The notes: generated by a model from the sequence alone, not told the origin. Counted from the stretch's first letter, positions 17,611 to 27,258 are shown. The stretch: DNA of 64,000 nucleotides from Hoeflea_A sp965228435 (GCA_965228435.1 OZ245818.1:7688001-7752000); one strand, 5' to 3'. Made by a program: numbers and translations.

Positions 17611-18561
17611 TCAGCCGCCGCTTGAATTGCCGCCGGCGTCGGTCTGTAGAAACGCTTCACCGCACATCTTCGAGAGATTGCGCACCCGCAGAATGTAGCT
17701 CTGACGTTCGGTGACCGAAATCACGCCCCGCGCGTCGAGCAGGTTGAAGACGTGGGAAGCCTTGATGCACTGGTCATAGGCCGGCAGCACGCATTTGTGC
17801 ACTGAAGACGGATCGTCCACGGCACCCATTTCCAGAAGTGCTTTGCATTCCGCTTCGGCATCGTCGAAATGGCGCAGGAGCACTGCCGTGTCAGCGTATT
17901 CGAAATTGTGGCGTGAGTATTCCTGTTCCGCCTGCAGGAAGACGTCGCCATAGGTAACCTTGCCGTTTTCACGGCCATTGAAATTCAGATCGTAGACGTT
18001 GTCGACGCCCTGAACATACATGGCGAGCCGCTCAAGCCCGTAGGTGAGCTCACCGGCAACCGGCGCGCACTCGATACCGCAGACCTGCTGGAAATAGGTG
18101 AACTGCGAAACCTCCATGCCGTCGCACCAGCATTCCCAACCAAGACCCCAGGCGCCGAGGGTCGGGCTCTCCCAGTCGTCCTCGACGAAGCGAATGTCGT
18201 GCAGCAGCGGATCGATACCAATCGCTCTCAGCGATCCCAGGTAAAGGTCCTGCAGATCAGGCGGCGATGGCTTCAGCAGCACCTGATACTGGTAGTAATG
18301 CTGCAGACGGTTGGGGTTTTCGCCGTAACGCCCATCGGTTGGCCGCCGTGACGGCTGCACATAGGCAGCGTTCCAGGGACGTGGTCCCAGCGACCGCAAT
18401 GTTGTTGCCGGGTGGAAGGTGCCGGCACCGACTTCCATGTCGTAAGGCTGCAGGATGACACAGCCATAGTCAGCCCAGTATTCATGCAGGGCAAGGATCA
18501 GACCCTGAAACGATCGGGTCGGATGCATGTGTGGCGGCAGCGTGCGCTCAGCGGCAGTCAT
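17611..18561 (-). CDS. glyQ: Glycine--tRNA ligase alpha subunit
   Basis: 316 residues. Class II synthetase catalytic chain with SFQGLILALHEYWA, GCVILQPYDMEVGAGTFHPAT and PSRRPTDGRYGENPNRLQHYYQ, forms glycyl-adenylate. The open frame runs to 18624, but ATG 18561 gives the family length (ATG 18528, directly before the conserved TRSFQ, is the alternative). It ends in a short Gly/Ser-rich tail (GGNSSGG). glyS follows. Confidence 0.95.
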   Translation of the reverse strand: MTAAERTLPPHMHPTRSFQGLILALHEYWADYGCVILQPYDMEVGAGTFHPATTLRSLGPRPWNAAYVQPSRRPTDGRYGENPNRLQHYYQYQVLLKPSPPDLQDLYLGSLRAIGIDPLLHDIRFVEDDWESPTLGAWGLGWECWCDGMEVSQFTYFQQVCGIECAPVAGELTYGLERLAMYVQGVDNVYDLNFNGRENGKVTYGDVFLQAEQEYSRHNFEYADTAVLLRHFDDAEAECKALLEMGAVDDPSSVHKCVLPAYDQCIKASHVFNLLDARGVISVTERQSYILRVRNLSKMCGEAFLQTDAGGNSSGG

Positions 18562-18658
18562 TTTGGTGTCCGGAACGAAAAGAAAATGCGCCGGACAGGT
18601 GCCACGGGCGCTGTGTCGGGTCAAGGGTCACAGCGCGCGATAGCGGCAATTTGGAGGT

Positions 18659-18856
18659 TCAGGTCGTGTCGTCCTTGCGTTCGACCCGGTATTCGCCGGT
18701 TTTCGGATCTTCCACCAGAGTGCCGGCGGCGCCGGTTTCGGCTTCCTTTTCGGCGCGCCGAACCGATTTGCTTACCCGTTCGGCTTCCTTCAAGAAACGC
18801 TTGTAACCAAGCCATCCGACGATGCCGACTCCGACCAGCAGTAACACTTGCGCCAT
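18659..18856 (-). CDS. Small single-pass membrane protein
   Basis: 65 residues: one N-terminal transmembrane helix (about 3-20, VLLLVGVGIVGWLGYKRF) then a highly charged helical tail (EAERVSKSVRRAEKEAE) and LVEDPKTGEYRV. Proteins of this shape are conserved in Rhizobiales next to glyQS and the S49 peptidase, but no function is known. It lies between both genes on the same strand, so a shared transcript is likely. Real rather than chance, given the coherent TM-plus-charged-tail design and context. Confidence 0.7.
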   Translation of the reverse strand: MAQVLLLVGVGIVGWLGYKRFLKEAERVSKSVRRAEKEAETGAAGTLVEDPKTGEYRVERKDDTT

Positions 18857-18881
18857 TCAGGCACCCTCCCCGAGTCTCGGA

Positions 18882-19742
18882 TCAAAGGCCGTAACGGCCC
18901 CATAATGCGCGTTCCTCGGCTGCTTCGACAAGTCCGGAAGCCGTCTCGGCGGCAAACCGACTGGCGAGACCTCCGGCCGCGGCTCCCGGGGTGCGTCGCC
19001 CGAACAGGCCGCGCGGCGAGGTGATCAGCCGCATGCGGGTCTTGTCACCGAACCGCTCCTTGAGAACCGATCGCATATCACCCAAGCCGTCGACAAGGCC
19101 GAGTTCCAATCCCTTCACACCGGACCAGAACATGCCGGTAAACAGGTCGTCATTATCGGCCAATTTGTCTCCGCGCCGTTCCTTGACGAGCTCGATGAAG
19201 GTTTCGTGCACCTCAAGTTGCAGGGCCTTGAGATGATCGACATCGGCCTTTTTCTCCGCTTGAAACGGATCGAGTGTGACCTTGTTCTTGCCCGCCGTGT
19301 AGACACGGCGCTGCACGCCGATTTTCTTCAACAGGTCAGGAAATCCGAACCCGGCGGCAACGACCCCGATCGAACCGACAATGGAGGACGGATCGGCGAT
19401 GATCTCATCACCGGCGCAGGCGATCATGTAGCCGCCCGACGCCGCCAGATCCTCGACGAAGATCAGGACCTGTTTGTCCTTTTCCTTGGCGAGGTCGCGG
19501 ATGCGTCGAAAGATCAGCCGCGACTGCACAGCAGACCCGCCTGGAGAATTGATTGAGATGGCCACCGCCGGGGCTCGCTTGTCGGCGAATGCCTTGTTGA
19601 GCAACGGGGATACCGAGGCCAGGCTAAGTGTCGGGCGAAATTGCGAACCACCCGACATGATCATGCCCTGTAGCTGGATCACCGGGATCGTCACCTCTTT
19701 CCTACGCAGTCGTCTGGGAAGAAGTGAGTGGTAAAACGCCAT
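18882..19742 (-). CDS. S49-family (SppA-like) serine peptidase
   Basis: 286 residues from ATG 19742. The Clp/crotonase-like fold shows ISINSPGGSAVQS, then the nucleophile motif DLAASGGYMIA (Ser near 105) and GSIGVVAAGFGF. The catalytic lysine of short SppA enzymes is expected in YTAGKNKVTLDPF. It probably cleaves residual signal peptides or other membrane peptides. No clear N-terminal membrane helix is visible, so its membrane attachment is uncertain. Neighbours are the small membrane protein and the methylase. Confidence 0.88.
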   Translation of the reverse strand: MAFYHSLLPRRLRRKEVTIPVIQLQGMIMSGGSQFRPTLSLASVSPLLNKAFADKRAPAVAISINSPGGSAVQSRLIFRRIRDLAKEKDKQVLIFVEDLAASGGYMIACAGDEIIADPSSIVGSIGVVAAGFGFPDLLKKIGVQRRVYTAGKNKVTLDPFQAEKKADVDHLKALQLEVHETFIELVKERRGDKLADNDDLFTGMFWSGVKGLELGLVDGLGDMRSVLKERFGDKTRMRLITSPRGLFGRRTPGAAAGGLASRFAAETASGLVEAAEERALWGRYGL

Positions 19743-19819
19743 GTTTGCTGCCTCTGGTGAGAAGTTTCTGCCAGCAGATGTATGTATTTCGGCCGCAAAC
19801 ACAATGGCCGGGTGCGCGG

Positions 19820-20599
19820 CTAGCGCCGAATATAGGCGCGGCCGTTGTTCAGGTCGTCGACAACGGGCGAAAAGGCCCGCTCCCCGGCTTCGTGCACATG
19901 GAGTGGAGGGCGCAAGGTGAGGCGTGCGCGACTGCCTTTGATCCCGGTCACCAACAACCGAAACGCATCTTCGCCGGGCCGGGCATGAACCGGCGTGAGA
20001 TGGAGGCCGCCAAAGCGGTTGCGGCAGGCCTCGAGAATTTGTGACAGCGATTGCGGACGCGCAATCAGCGACATCTGGCCGCCGGGACGCAATACGGCGC
20101 CAGCCGTGCGAACCCAGTCGGGAAACACCCGCCCATCCATCGCATGCGCCTCGGCCTTCAACGGATCCGGCGTCCGGCGATCGGCACCGTCGTTGAAAGG
20201 AGGGTTCATGATGACATGATCGAAAGTATCGTCTGCCAGGCCGGCGGAGACACGTGCGGCACCGGAAAGCGTCACGTCTGCCTGGAGGACATCGATCCGT
20301 CCGGCAAACGCCGCATTCTGCTCAAGATCAACGGTGCGACGTGCAAACTCTGCCATGACCTCAGAGCGTTCCACCAGCGTGATGTTCAGCCTCGGGACAC
20401 GGCTCGCCACGGCGAGGCCAGCTGCCCCCGATCCCGCACCGAAGTCAGCCAGCCGGCCGGTTGCGCCATCCTTCACCAGGGCAGCCAGAAGCATCGGGTC
20501 CAATCCCGCCCTGTGCCCCTTGCCTTTCGGTTGAACCAGGTGGAACCCGCCGCGGTGAAACGCGTCGATGGTTGCGTCAGGCAGGTCCTGGCCGCTCAT
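19820..20599 (-). CDS. TrmN6-like SAM-dependent adenine methyltransferase
   Basis: 259 residues. RAGLDPMLLAALV precedes SAM motif I ADFGAGSGAAGLAVA (about 51-65), and the N6-adenine/glutamine motif NPPF is present (VIMNPPFNDG). The layout matches tRNA1(Val) A37-N6 methyltransferase (YfiC/TrmN6); the RNA target is inferred. The annotated-looking TTG at 20602 is replaced by ATG 20599, because the upstream gene's TGA shares its A with this ATG (TGATG), a coupling arrangement. Confidence 0.82.
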   Translation of the reverse strand: MSGQDLPDATIDAFHRGGFHLVQPKGKGHRAGLDPMLLAALVKDGATGRLADFGAGSGAAGLAVASRVPRLNITLVERSEVMAEFARRTVDLEQNAAFAGRIDVLQADVTLSGAARVSAGLADDTFDHVIMNPPFNDGADRRTPDPLKAEAHAMDGRVFPDWVRTAGAVLRPGGQMSLIARPQSLSQILEACRNRFGGLHLTPVHARPGEDAFRLLVTGIKGSRARLTLRPPLHVHEAGERAFSPVVDDLNNGRAYIRR

Positions 20600-20826
20600 C
20601 AATCTCGATGCCGCAGTTCGGCGCCGAGACCGGCTCCTTCGACAAGCCTGCGGGCTTCTTCTATGCGTTCGGAATCAACCATGAGCCTGCGGGACAGCGC
20701 ATTGATGGAGCCGTCCATGACGCTCATATTCTCGTCGGCGACGAAATGCTGGATGCCGGCTTCCTTGAGCAGTGTGCCGACGAAGGAAAGCGTCACGACA
20801 TTGTTGGTTCTGATCAGTTCTTCCAT
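20599..20826 (-). CDS. DUF2007 family protein
   Basis: 75 residues from ATG 20826: MEELIRTNNVVTLSFVGTLLKEAGIQHFVADENMSVMDGSIN fits the DUF2007 (putative signal-transducing) pattern of an N-terminal TNN...A..LL..AGI helix-strand unit and an SRRLMV strand. The biochemical role is unknown. The frame is open to 20910, but family similarity begins at 20826. The stop is fused to the methylase start. It is divergent from the polyprenyl synthase. Confidence 0.75.
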   Translation of the reverse strand: MEELIRTNNVVTLSFVGTLLKEAGIQHFVADENMSVMDGSINALSRRLMVDSERIEEARRLVEGAGLGAELRHRD

Positions 20827-21013
20827 CGTAGTGATGGCCTTTTCGACAAGCAGACATTGGGCCGAATTCCAGTCCGCCTTATATAGGCAAATTCTTGCTG
20901 CGACACCCATCCGCGACCACCCACGCGGATTTGATCCATTGGCAAGGCGGTGCGTCGATTCATCACTTGTCGCCGCACCAGCCAGTTTCTATGGTTAAGA
21001 AAGGGCAACAGGA

Positions 21014-22036
21014 GTGAGTGAATTGGGCGTCGTTATCCCTTTAGAGGACAAAGTTACCGCCGCGTCGGTCAAGCCGCTGGTTGATCTGACGCGACCGGAC
21101 ATGGAGCGCGTCAACCAGCTCATTTTGTCCAAGGCGGGTTCGGACGTCGAAATGATACCTGAGGTCGCCAACCACCTGATTTCGTCGGGCGGGAAGCGAC
21201 TCCGACCGATGCTGACGCTCGCTGCCGCCGGAATGTTCGGTTACCAGGGCGATGGCCATGTCAAACTGGCGACCAGCGTCGAATTCATGCACACCGCGAC
21301 TTTGCTGCACGACGATGTTGTCGATGAAAGCGATCTGCGGCGTGGCAAATCGACAGCACGCATGATTTGGGGCAACCAGGCCAGTGTCCTGGTTGGAGAC
21401 TTTCTCCTGGGTCAGGCCTTCAAGATGATGGTCGAGGTTGGGTCGCTTGACGCGCTTGACGTTCTATCCGACGCGGCGGCCGTGATTGCCGAGGGCGAAG
21501 TGCTGCAGCTTTCGGTGGCCAAGAACATGGAAACCACCGAAGACGACTACATGGCCGTCATTCGCGCCAAGACCGCAGCACTCTTCTCTGCCGCGGCAGA
21601 AGTCGGCCCGATCATTGCCGGTGCCGGAAAAGCCGAGCGCGACGCGCTGCGGTCCTACGGCACCAATCTTGGTCTCGCCTTCCAACTCGTGGATGATGCG
21701 CTGGACTATGGCGGCAAAGCCCAGGAACTGGGCAAGAATGTCGGTGATGATTTTCGCGAAGGAAAGATCACGCTGCCCGTGGTGCTGGCCTATCGCCGCG
21801 GCAGCGACGAAGACAGAAGCTTCTGGCGCTCCGCCATCGAAGACGGCCAGTGTGACGAAGCGGCACTGGAAACCGCTCGCGGATTGATCGCTCGATCCAA
21901 CGCCCTCAACGACACGATCGCACGCGCCGAGCACTACGGCGCGATGGCCCGCGATGCATTGGCGCCCATGGCCGATACCCCAGCCAAGGACGCCATGCTG
22001 GAAGTGATCGACTTCTGCATCAGCCGGGTAAGCTGA
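21014..22036 (+). CDS. ispB: Polyprenyl (octa/decaprenyl) diphosphate synthase
   Basis: Trans-prenyltransferase that elongates farnesyl diphosphate with IPP for the ubiquinone side chain. The first aspartate-rich motif LLHDDVVDESDLRRG (about 97-111) and the second, LVDDALDYGG, are both intact, plus GGKRLRP at the IPP site. About 340 residues from GTG 21014; TTG 21023, giving a start at LGVVIPLED, sits 8 bases after AGGAG and may be the true start. Alphaproteobacteria usually make Q-10, so decaprenyl is likely. Confidence 0.92.
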   Translation: MSELGVVIPLEDKVTAASVKPLVDLTRPDMERVNQLILSKAGSDVEMIPEVANHLISSGGKRLRPMLTLAAAGMFGYQGDGHVKLATSVEFMHTATLLHDDVVDESDLRRGKSTARMIWGNQASVLVGDFLLGQAFKMMVEVGSLDALDVLSDAAAVIAEGEVLQLSVAKNMETTEDDYMAVIRAKTAALFSAAAEVGPIIAGAGKAERDALRSYGTNLGLAFQLVDDALDYGGKAQELGKNVGDDFREGKITLPVVLAYRRGSDEDRSFWRSAIEDGQCDEAALETARGLIARSNALNDTIARAEHYGAMARDALAPMADTPAKDAMLEVIDFCISRVS

Positions 22037-22052
22037 CGCTATCGGTTCCGAC

Positions 22053-22769
22053 ATGCCGGTCCTGGTGGAAGTCTGTGTGGATTCGATACAGTCCCTGCAC
22101 GCTGCAATCCGTGGCGGCGCCGACCGTATCGAATTGTGTTCCGCGCTTACACTGGGCGGTTTGACGCCCAGCGACGGCTTCATGCGCGCCGCCGCCGAAA
22201 CCGGCACGCCGACATTTGCCATGATCCGAACGCACGCTGGCGGGTTCGACTATTCGCCCGATGCCATTGCTGTGATGGAAGAAGACATCCGCAGGGCGGC
22301 TGATCTTGGCCTTGCAGGTGTCGTTTTCGGAGCGACTGCGAATGACGCGCTGGACGTTTCGGCCATGAAGAGGCTGGCGGCAGCCGCCGGACGCATGGGA
22401 AAGACCCTGCATCGTGCCTTCGATCTTCTGGAAGATCCGATTGATGCCGTGGATAAAGCCATCGACATCGGCGTCGACCGCATCCTGACCTCCGGTGGGG
22501 CCACAACGGCGGAAGCCGGGGCCGACATGCTGGCTTCGATTGTCCAACGGGCAGGAAACCGACTATCGGTCATGGCCGGAAGCGGCATCGGTGAGGACAA
22601 TGTCGCCCGGATCGTGGGACGGACCGGTGTACGGGAGATACACGGTTCCTTTGCGCCCAAAAAGCCAGAACCGCCGCACAGCTCCGATCGTTTCGGCTTC
22701 GGATTTCAGGCCTCGGCCCCTGATATCGACACGATCCGCCGGATCAAACACATCGTCGCCGATCTCTGA
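22053..22769 (+). CDS. cutC: CutC family protein
   Basis: 238 residues, TIM-barrel CutC family. It begins VLVEVCVDSIQSLHAAIRGGADRIELCSAL, and contains GGLTPS, MIRTHAGGFDYS, VFGATAND, DLTSGG-like ILTSGGATTAEAG and VMAGSGIGEDN. CutC was linked to copper tolerance in E. coli, but its direct biochemical function is unsettled. It lies 16 bases after ispB on the same strand and is probably co-transcribed. Confidence 0.93.
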   Translation: MPVLVEVCVDSIQSLHAAIRGGADRIELCSALTLGGLTPSDGFMRAAAETGTPTFAMIRTHAGGFDYSPDAIAVMEEDIRRAADLGLAGVVFGATANDALDVSAMKRLAAAAGRMGKTLHRAFDLLEDPIDAVDKAIDIGVDRILTSGGATTAEAGADMLASIVQRAGNRLSVMAGSGIGEDNVARIVGRTGVREIHGSFAPKKPEPPHSSDRFGFGFQASAPDIDTIRRIKHIVADL

Positions 22770-22952
22770 GACCGGCCTTCAGGCCACCTTCAACGCACCG
22801 AAACGTTGTTGCAAAACCACACGGCACACGAGGATGCTGTGGCCAACCCGTTCTGAACTCTTTGTGAGCTTGCCGCAGGGGCTGAAAAAAGCCATGCTTT
22901 GAACCATATTGTGGTGGTGTGAATCATCATCGAATTCGCGGGACCGTTTGTG

Positions 22953-24938
22953 ATGCAGCCAAAAAGACTTCTCCTGATCGCGAGCCTCGCGGCTGCAACC
23001 GCACTGGCGACCGTCCCTTCCCGGGCGGCCAGCGATGAAACGAGCTTCGACGGCGCAACCGTACGCAGTTTTGCCGGAGCGGTTCTGGCCGGCAGAACGG
23101 CGGAAACGGACCGTGATCTCGACACGGCCATCAGCCTCTACCGGAAGGCACTGCGTTTCGAGCCGGACAATGCCGACATCAAACAGCGGCTCATGGTGCT
23201 GTTGTTCAACAACGGGATGTTCGACGAAGGCGTTGCGATCGCCGACGAATTGAAGGGCGATCCGCTTCTGGAGAACGTGTCGCGAATGGCGCTCGGCATC
23301 GATGCGTTGCGTCAGCGGCAATACACCAAGGCACAAAATCTGCTCGACTATGCCGGCATCAATGATCTGGAGCGGCTTGTCTATGGCCTGTTGCAGGCCT
23401 GGGCGCTCTATGGCGATGGCAAGACCGACAAGGCCCACACCACCATCGAAGAGCTTCAGGGTCCTGAATGGTACGGCATATTCAAGGCTTTCAACCAGGC
23501 TGCCATGAACGAGGCGAGTGGTGACATTGCGGGCGCACGGCGTCTCTACACCGCCATCATTACCGATCAGAACAGCGCCGGCACAGCTCCCGACACCTAT
23601 ATTCGTGCGGCCATGTCGCTTGCCGCCATGGAGGCTCGCGAGGGAAATGCCCAAAAGGCACGTGACGCCATCGCGACCGGCAATGCCTTTTCCTCCAGCT
23701 ACGCGCCGCTGAAAGCGTTGCAGCAGAGGATCGAAGCCGGAGATCCGCCGGGGGCTGATATCCATAATGCCGCCGAAGGCGCTTCGGCGGTGCTTTATAC
23801 GATCGGCAGCGCCCTCAACCGCAGCGGGGCGGAAGATTTCGTATCGCTCTATCTCAATTTTGCCCATTCGCTGGATCCTGAAAATGCAGCGACACTGGTC
23901 ATGCTCGGCAGTCTCGCCGAAAACCTGGGCAAGCCCGAACAAGCGATTGAGATCTACGGGCGGGTTCCGGAAGATTCCATCATGCACCGCGTGTCGGAAC
24001 TTCAGCTGGGCCTCAATCTCGCCGATCTCGGCCGCCTCGAAGAAGCCAAGACCCATCTCAAGAACCTGATCGATCAGGACCCGAAGGACATGCGGTCCTA
24101 CCTGGCCTATGGCAGTGTCCTGTCCGATGCCAAGTCGTATCGGGAGATGGCCGACAACTACGACAAGGCCGTAGATGCCATCGGAATTCTGCCCAATCGA
24201 GGACACTGGAACATCTTCTTCCAGCGCGGGATCGCCTATGAGCGGCTGAAGGAATGGCCGAAGGCGGAACCCAATTTCCAGCGTTCTCTAGAACTCTATC
24301 CAAACCAGCCGCAGGTGATGAACTATCTCGGCTATTCCTGGATCGACATGAACATCAATCTCGATGAAGGCATGGACCTGATCCGGGAGGCCGTCCGGCT
24401 GCGGCCCAATGACGGCTATATCGTCGACTCGCTCGGATGGGCCTACTACAGGCTGGGCGACTACGAGAACGCCGTTAACGAGCTTGAACGGGCGGTTGAA
24501 CTGCGCCCCGGCGATCCAACGATCAACGATCACCTGGGCGATGCCTACTGGCGCGCCGGCCGAAAGCTAGAAGCGCGATATCAGTGGGAACGCGCTCTGA
24601 CAATGGAACCCGAACTCACGGAAGTTCCGAAGATAGAACAGAAGATTGCCGCCGGGATGCCACCGGTCATCGATCCGACACCATCCGCCTCCAAGACGCC
24701 GGATGACGAGAGCCAGAATATCCGCAAGCCGGAAAACGGCGAACGGAACGGTGAGTTGGAGACCGATGTCGAGCCCACCAAGGCAAGCTACACCGTGAAG
24801 CCGGGCGAGACGCTGTGGACCATAGCCGATGAGGTTCTGGGCGACGGCAATCGCTATCCCGATATTCTGCGCGCCAATCCGGCGCTGAATGGTGACGCCG
24901 ATCGTATCTACCCGGGTCAGGTCATCATCCTGCCTTGA
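22953..24938 (+). CDS. Exported TPR protein with C-terminal LysM domain
   Basis: 661 residues. A signal peptide (about 1-26) is followed by tetratricopeptide repeats over most of the chain (e.g. DLDTAISLYRKALRFEPDN near 55, LGNLAENLGKPEQAIEIYG near 335 and clear repeats at 430-550 such as YIVDSLGWAYYRLGDYENAV). After an acidic linker rich in Pro, Glu and Asn, the last ~45 residues form a LysM module: YTVKPGETLWTIADEVLGDG...ILRANPAL...IYPGQVIILP. Probably a periplasmic scaffold contacting peptidoglycan. ATG 22953 is preceded by an in-frame GTG. The stop shares its A with the ispE ATG. Confidence 0.88.
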   Translation: MQPKRLLLIASLAAATALATVPSRAASDETSFDGATVRSFAGAVLAGRTAETDRDLDTAISLYRKALRFEPDNADIKQRLMVLLFNNGMFDEGVAIADELKGDPLLENVSRMALGIDALRQRQYTKAQNLLDYAGINDLERLVYGLLQAWALYGDGKTDKAHTTIEELQGPEWYGIFKAFNQAAMNEASGDIAGARRLYTAIITDQNSAGTAPDTYIRAAMSLAAMEAREGNAQKARDAIATGNAFSSSYAPLKALQQRIEAGDPPGADIHNAAEGASAVLYTIGSALNRSGAEDFVSLYLNFAHSLDPENAATLVMLGSLAENLGKPEQAIEIYGRVPEDSIMHRVSELQLGLNLADLGRLEEAKTHLKNLIDQDPKDMRSYLAYGSVLSDAKSYREMADNYDKAVDAIGILPNRGHWNIFFQRGIAYERLKEWPKAEPNFQRSLELYPNQPQVMNYLGYSWIDMNINLDEGMDLIREAVRLRPNDGYIVDSLGWAYYRLGDYENAVNELERAVELRPGDPTINDHLGDAYWRAGRKLEARYQWERALTMEPELTEVPKIEQKIAAGMPPVIDPTPSASKTPDDESQNIRKPENGERNGELETDVEPTKASYTVKPGETLWTIADEVLGDGNRYPDILRANPALNGDADRIYPGQVIILP

Positions 24939-25798
24939 TGCCCCACATCGTCGAGGAGTTCGCTCCTGCGAAAATCAATCTGGCGCTTCATGTGACCGGG
25001 CAACGTTCCGACGGCTATCATCTGATCGAGACGATTGTGGCCTTTGCGGATGTTGGAGACCGCCTGACCGTCCAGGATGCTCAGTCTGACGCCTTCACCA
25101 TCTGTGGTCCATTTGCCTCGGCCCTTTCAGGCGACCGTGGCAATCTCGTGCTAGACGCCCGCGATGCCATGCGGGCTGATGCCGGATGTTCACGGCCGGT
25201 ATCGATCCAGCTGGAAAAGAACCTGCCCGTGGCGTCGGGAATGGGAGGCGGCTCGGCCGACGCCGCGGCCTGTTTGCGCGGGCTGCGGCGGCTCTGGTCT
25301 TTGCCTCACAGTGACGCGGAGCTTGCGGAAATTGGCGCTGCCCTCGGTGCCGATGTTCCGATGTGTTTGACCTCGAAGCCCCTGTTCGCCTCCGGCATCG
25401 GTGATGAGATCGAACCGATTGCGGCGCTACCGACCATGCAAATGGTGCTGGTCAATCCGAATCTCGCGGTCTCGACACCGGAGGTCTTCAAGCGCCTGAT
25501 GCACAAGACGAACCCCGGCATCATTCTCCCCGCCTGCGGCTCGAGTGAAGATTGGATCACCGCCCTGACGTCCATGCGCAATGACCTCGAACCACCCGCG
25601 GAAACGGTGCTGCCGGCTGTCGTCGAATGCCGGTCCGCACTTTCCGACAGCGGAGCGCTGATCGCCCGCATGTCCGGTTCGGGCGCGACCTGTTTCGGTA
25701 TCTATGGTGATGGGCAAAAGGCCGCAGATGCAGCCGACGCCATTCGCAGCACCCATCCGACATGGTATGTCTGCGCCACATCCACCCTGTCCGGTTGA
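24938..25798 (+). CDS. ispE: 4-diphosphocytidyl-2-C-methyl-D-erythritol kinase
   Basis: MEP-pathway GHMP kinase that phosphorylates CDP-ME. 286 residues. The start region EEFAPAKINLALHV is canonical, the ATP loop is VASGMGGGSADAAACLRGL, and the third GHMP motif is RMSGSGATCFGIY. ATG 24938 overlaps the preceding TGA (TGATG). The usual rhizobial order TPR protein-ispE-moaB is kept. Confidence 0.96.
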   Translation: MPHIVEEFAPAKINLALHVTGQRSDGYHLIETIVAFADVGDRLTVQDAQSDAFTICGPFASALSGDRGNLVLDARDAMRADAGCSRPVSIQLEKNLPVASGMGGGSADAAACLRGLRRLWSLPHSDAELAEIGAALGADVPMCLTSKPLFASGIGDEIEPIAALPTMQMVLVNPNLAVSTPEVFKRLMHKTNPGIILPACGSSEDWITALTSMRNDLEPPAETVLPAVVECRSALSDSGALIARMSGSGATCFGIYGDGQKAADAADAIRSTHPTWYVCATSTLSG

Positions 25799-25804
25799 GC
25801 ACTC

Positions 25805-26350
25805 ATGAACCGTATCGACGATTCAAGACCCTTCATTCCGATCCGCATTGCCGTGCTGACCGTTTCAGACAGTCGCAGCCTCGAGGACGACAAATCAGGC
25901 GCCACACTGGCGGCGCGCATCGAAAAAGCCGGCCACATGCTGGCCGATCGCGATATCGTCACCGATGATGTGGACCAGATCGCTGGTAAGGTCAAAGGTT
26001 GGGCGGAAGATCCTGAGATCGACGCGATCATCACCACGGGCGGGACTGGATTCACCGGCCGTGACGTCACACCGGAAGCCGTCACGCCGCTATTCGACAA
26101 GCAGATGGACGGGTTCTCGGAAGTCTTCCACCGCATTTCCTATGACAAGATCGGCACGTCGACGATCCAGTCGCGCGCCACCGGCGGCGTGATCGACGCG
26201 ACCTATGTCTTCGTCTTGCCCGGCTCACCCGGGGCATGCAAGGACGCCTGGGACGGCATTCTCGAGGCACAGTTGGATTACCGCCACATGCCGTGCAATT
26301 TCATCGAAATCATGCCGCGGCTCGATGAGCACCTGAAGCGCAGCAAATAG
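25805..26350 (+). CDS. moaB: Molybdenum cofactor biosynthesis protein B
   Basis: 181 residues of the MogA/MoaB molybdopterin-binding fold: VLTVSDSRSLEDDKSG, ITTGGTGFTGRDVTPEAV (signature TGGTG), and FVLPGSPGACKDAW. The family adenylylates molybdopterin or otherwise takes part in Moco assembly. It starts 6 bases after ispE. No other Moco gene is in the window. Confidence 0.93.
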   Translation: MNRIDDSRPFIPIRIAVLTVSDSRSLEDDKSGATLAARIEKAGHMLADRDIVTDDVDQIAGKVKGWAEDPEIDAIITTGGTGFTGRDVTPEAVTPLFDKQMDGFSEVFHRISYDKIGTSTIQSRATGGVIDATYVFVLPGSPGACKDAWDGILEAQLDYRHMPCNFIEIMPRLDEHLKRSK

Positions 26351-26357
26351 AGCTGTT

Positions 26358-27140
26358 TCAGATACTCTCGAAGTCGCCCGATCGACCCAGCCCGGAAGCG
26401 AACCGGGACGCTCCGGTTTGGGCATCCTCCTGCAACGGGCGCACACCTTCGACGGCCTCATGGGCGAGAGCCGCGTCAATGTCCATTCCCCATTGCCGGT
26501 GAGCGGTCATGCGGTCGGTGCGCAGGCAGGTCTGAGGGAAACGGGCCAGTTCATGAGCGATTATCAGCGCCTCATCGAGTGCCCTTCCCTCTGGCACAAG
26601 CCGATTGGCCAGACCGAACTGCAAGGCCTCTTCGGCCTCGACCGGACGCCCGGTCAGGATCATGTCCATGGCGCGGCTGTGACCAATGAGACGCGGCAGC
26701 CTGACGTTGCCGCCGTCAATCAGCGGCACACCCCAACGACGACAATAGACACCGAACACCGCTGAGGCCGAAGCCACACGCATGTCGCACCACAGGGCGA
26801 GTTCGAGGCCTCCAGCGACCGCATGGCCTTCGACGGCCGCAATCACCGGCTTCGACAGCAATCGCCGCGTCGGTCCCATTGGACCGCCGCCTTGCGGATC
26901 GTAAGTCAGGGCACCCTCGGAAACGGTCTTGAGATCGAAGCCGGCGCAAAAGCTCTGCCCGGCACCCGTCAGGATCGCCACAGCCCTTTCGCTGTCGGCA
27001 TCGAAGGCGGCAAAGGCTTCGTCCAGGAGGCTGGCTGTCTCGGGATCAACCGCGTTTCGCTGGTCAGGCCGGTTGATGGTGACGACAGTGATCGCTCCAT
27101 TCTGTTCTACGGCGACTTTCTTGGCGGTTGCGGCAGTCAT
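26358..27140 (-). CDS. Enoyl-CoA hydratase/isomerase family protein
   Basis: 260 residues from ATG 27140, which has AGGAG about 9 bases upstream. The crotonase core is NRPDQRNAVD, FCAGFDLK and EGHAVAGGLELALWCD, retaining the first catalytic glutamate (GGLE). The second active-site position is replaced: the QPE region reads CRRWGVPLIDGG, a recognisable EchA-like subclass. The CoA ester substrate is unknown. It is divergent from the radical SAM gene across a spacer carrying a LexA-type box. Confidence 0.85.
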   Translation of the reverse strand: MTAATAKKVAVEQNGAITVVTINRPDQRNAVDPETASLLDEAFAAFDADSERAVAILTGAGQSFCAGFDLKTVSEGALTYDPQGGGPMGPTRRLLSKPVIAAVEGHAVAGGLELALWCDMRVASASAVFGVYCRRWGVPLIDGGNVRLPRLIGHSRAMDMILTGRPVEAEEALQFGLANRLVPEGRALDEALIIAHELARFPQTCLRTDRMTAHRQWGMDIDAALAHEAVEGVRPLQEDAQTGASRFASGLGRSGDFESI

Positions 27141-27258
27141 CTGATTCGGCTCCTGTTGGCGGATCGTTGTCGTCGGGAAGCTCGCACCGTGAACCGGCCG
27201 CGTCAACGGATCACCAGCCGGTACCGGTCTTTAAAGGAGAACGCGATTTCCTATATTT

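Noticed and set aside
22779..24206. 475-codon minus-strand frame across the TPR gene
   Set aside because: Antisense of TPR repeats with no coherent protein features.
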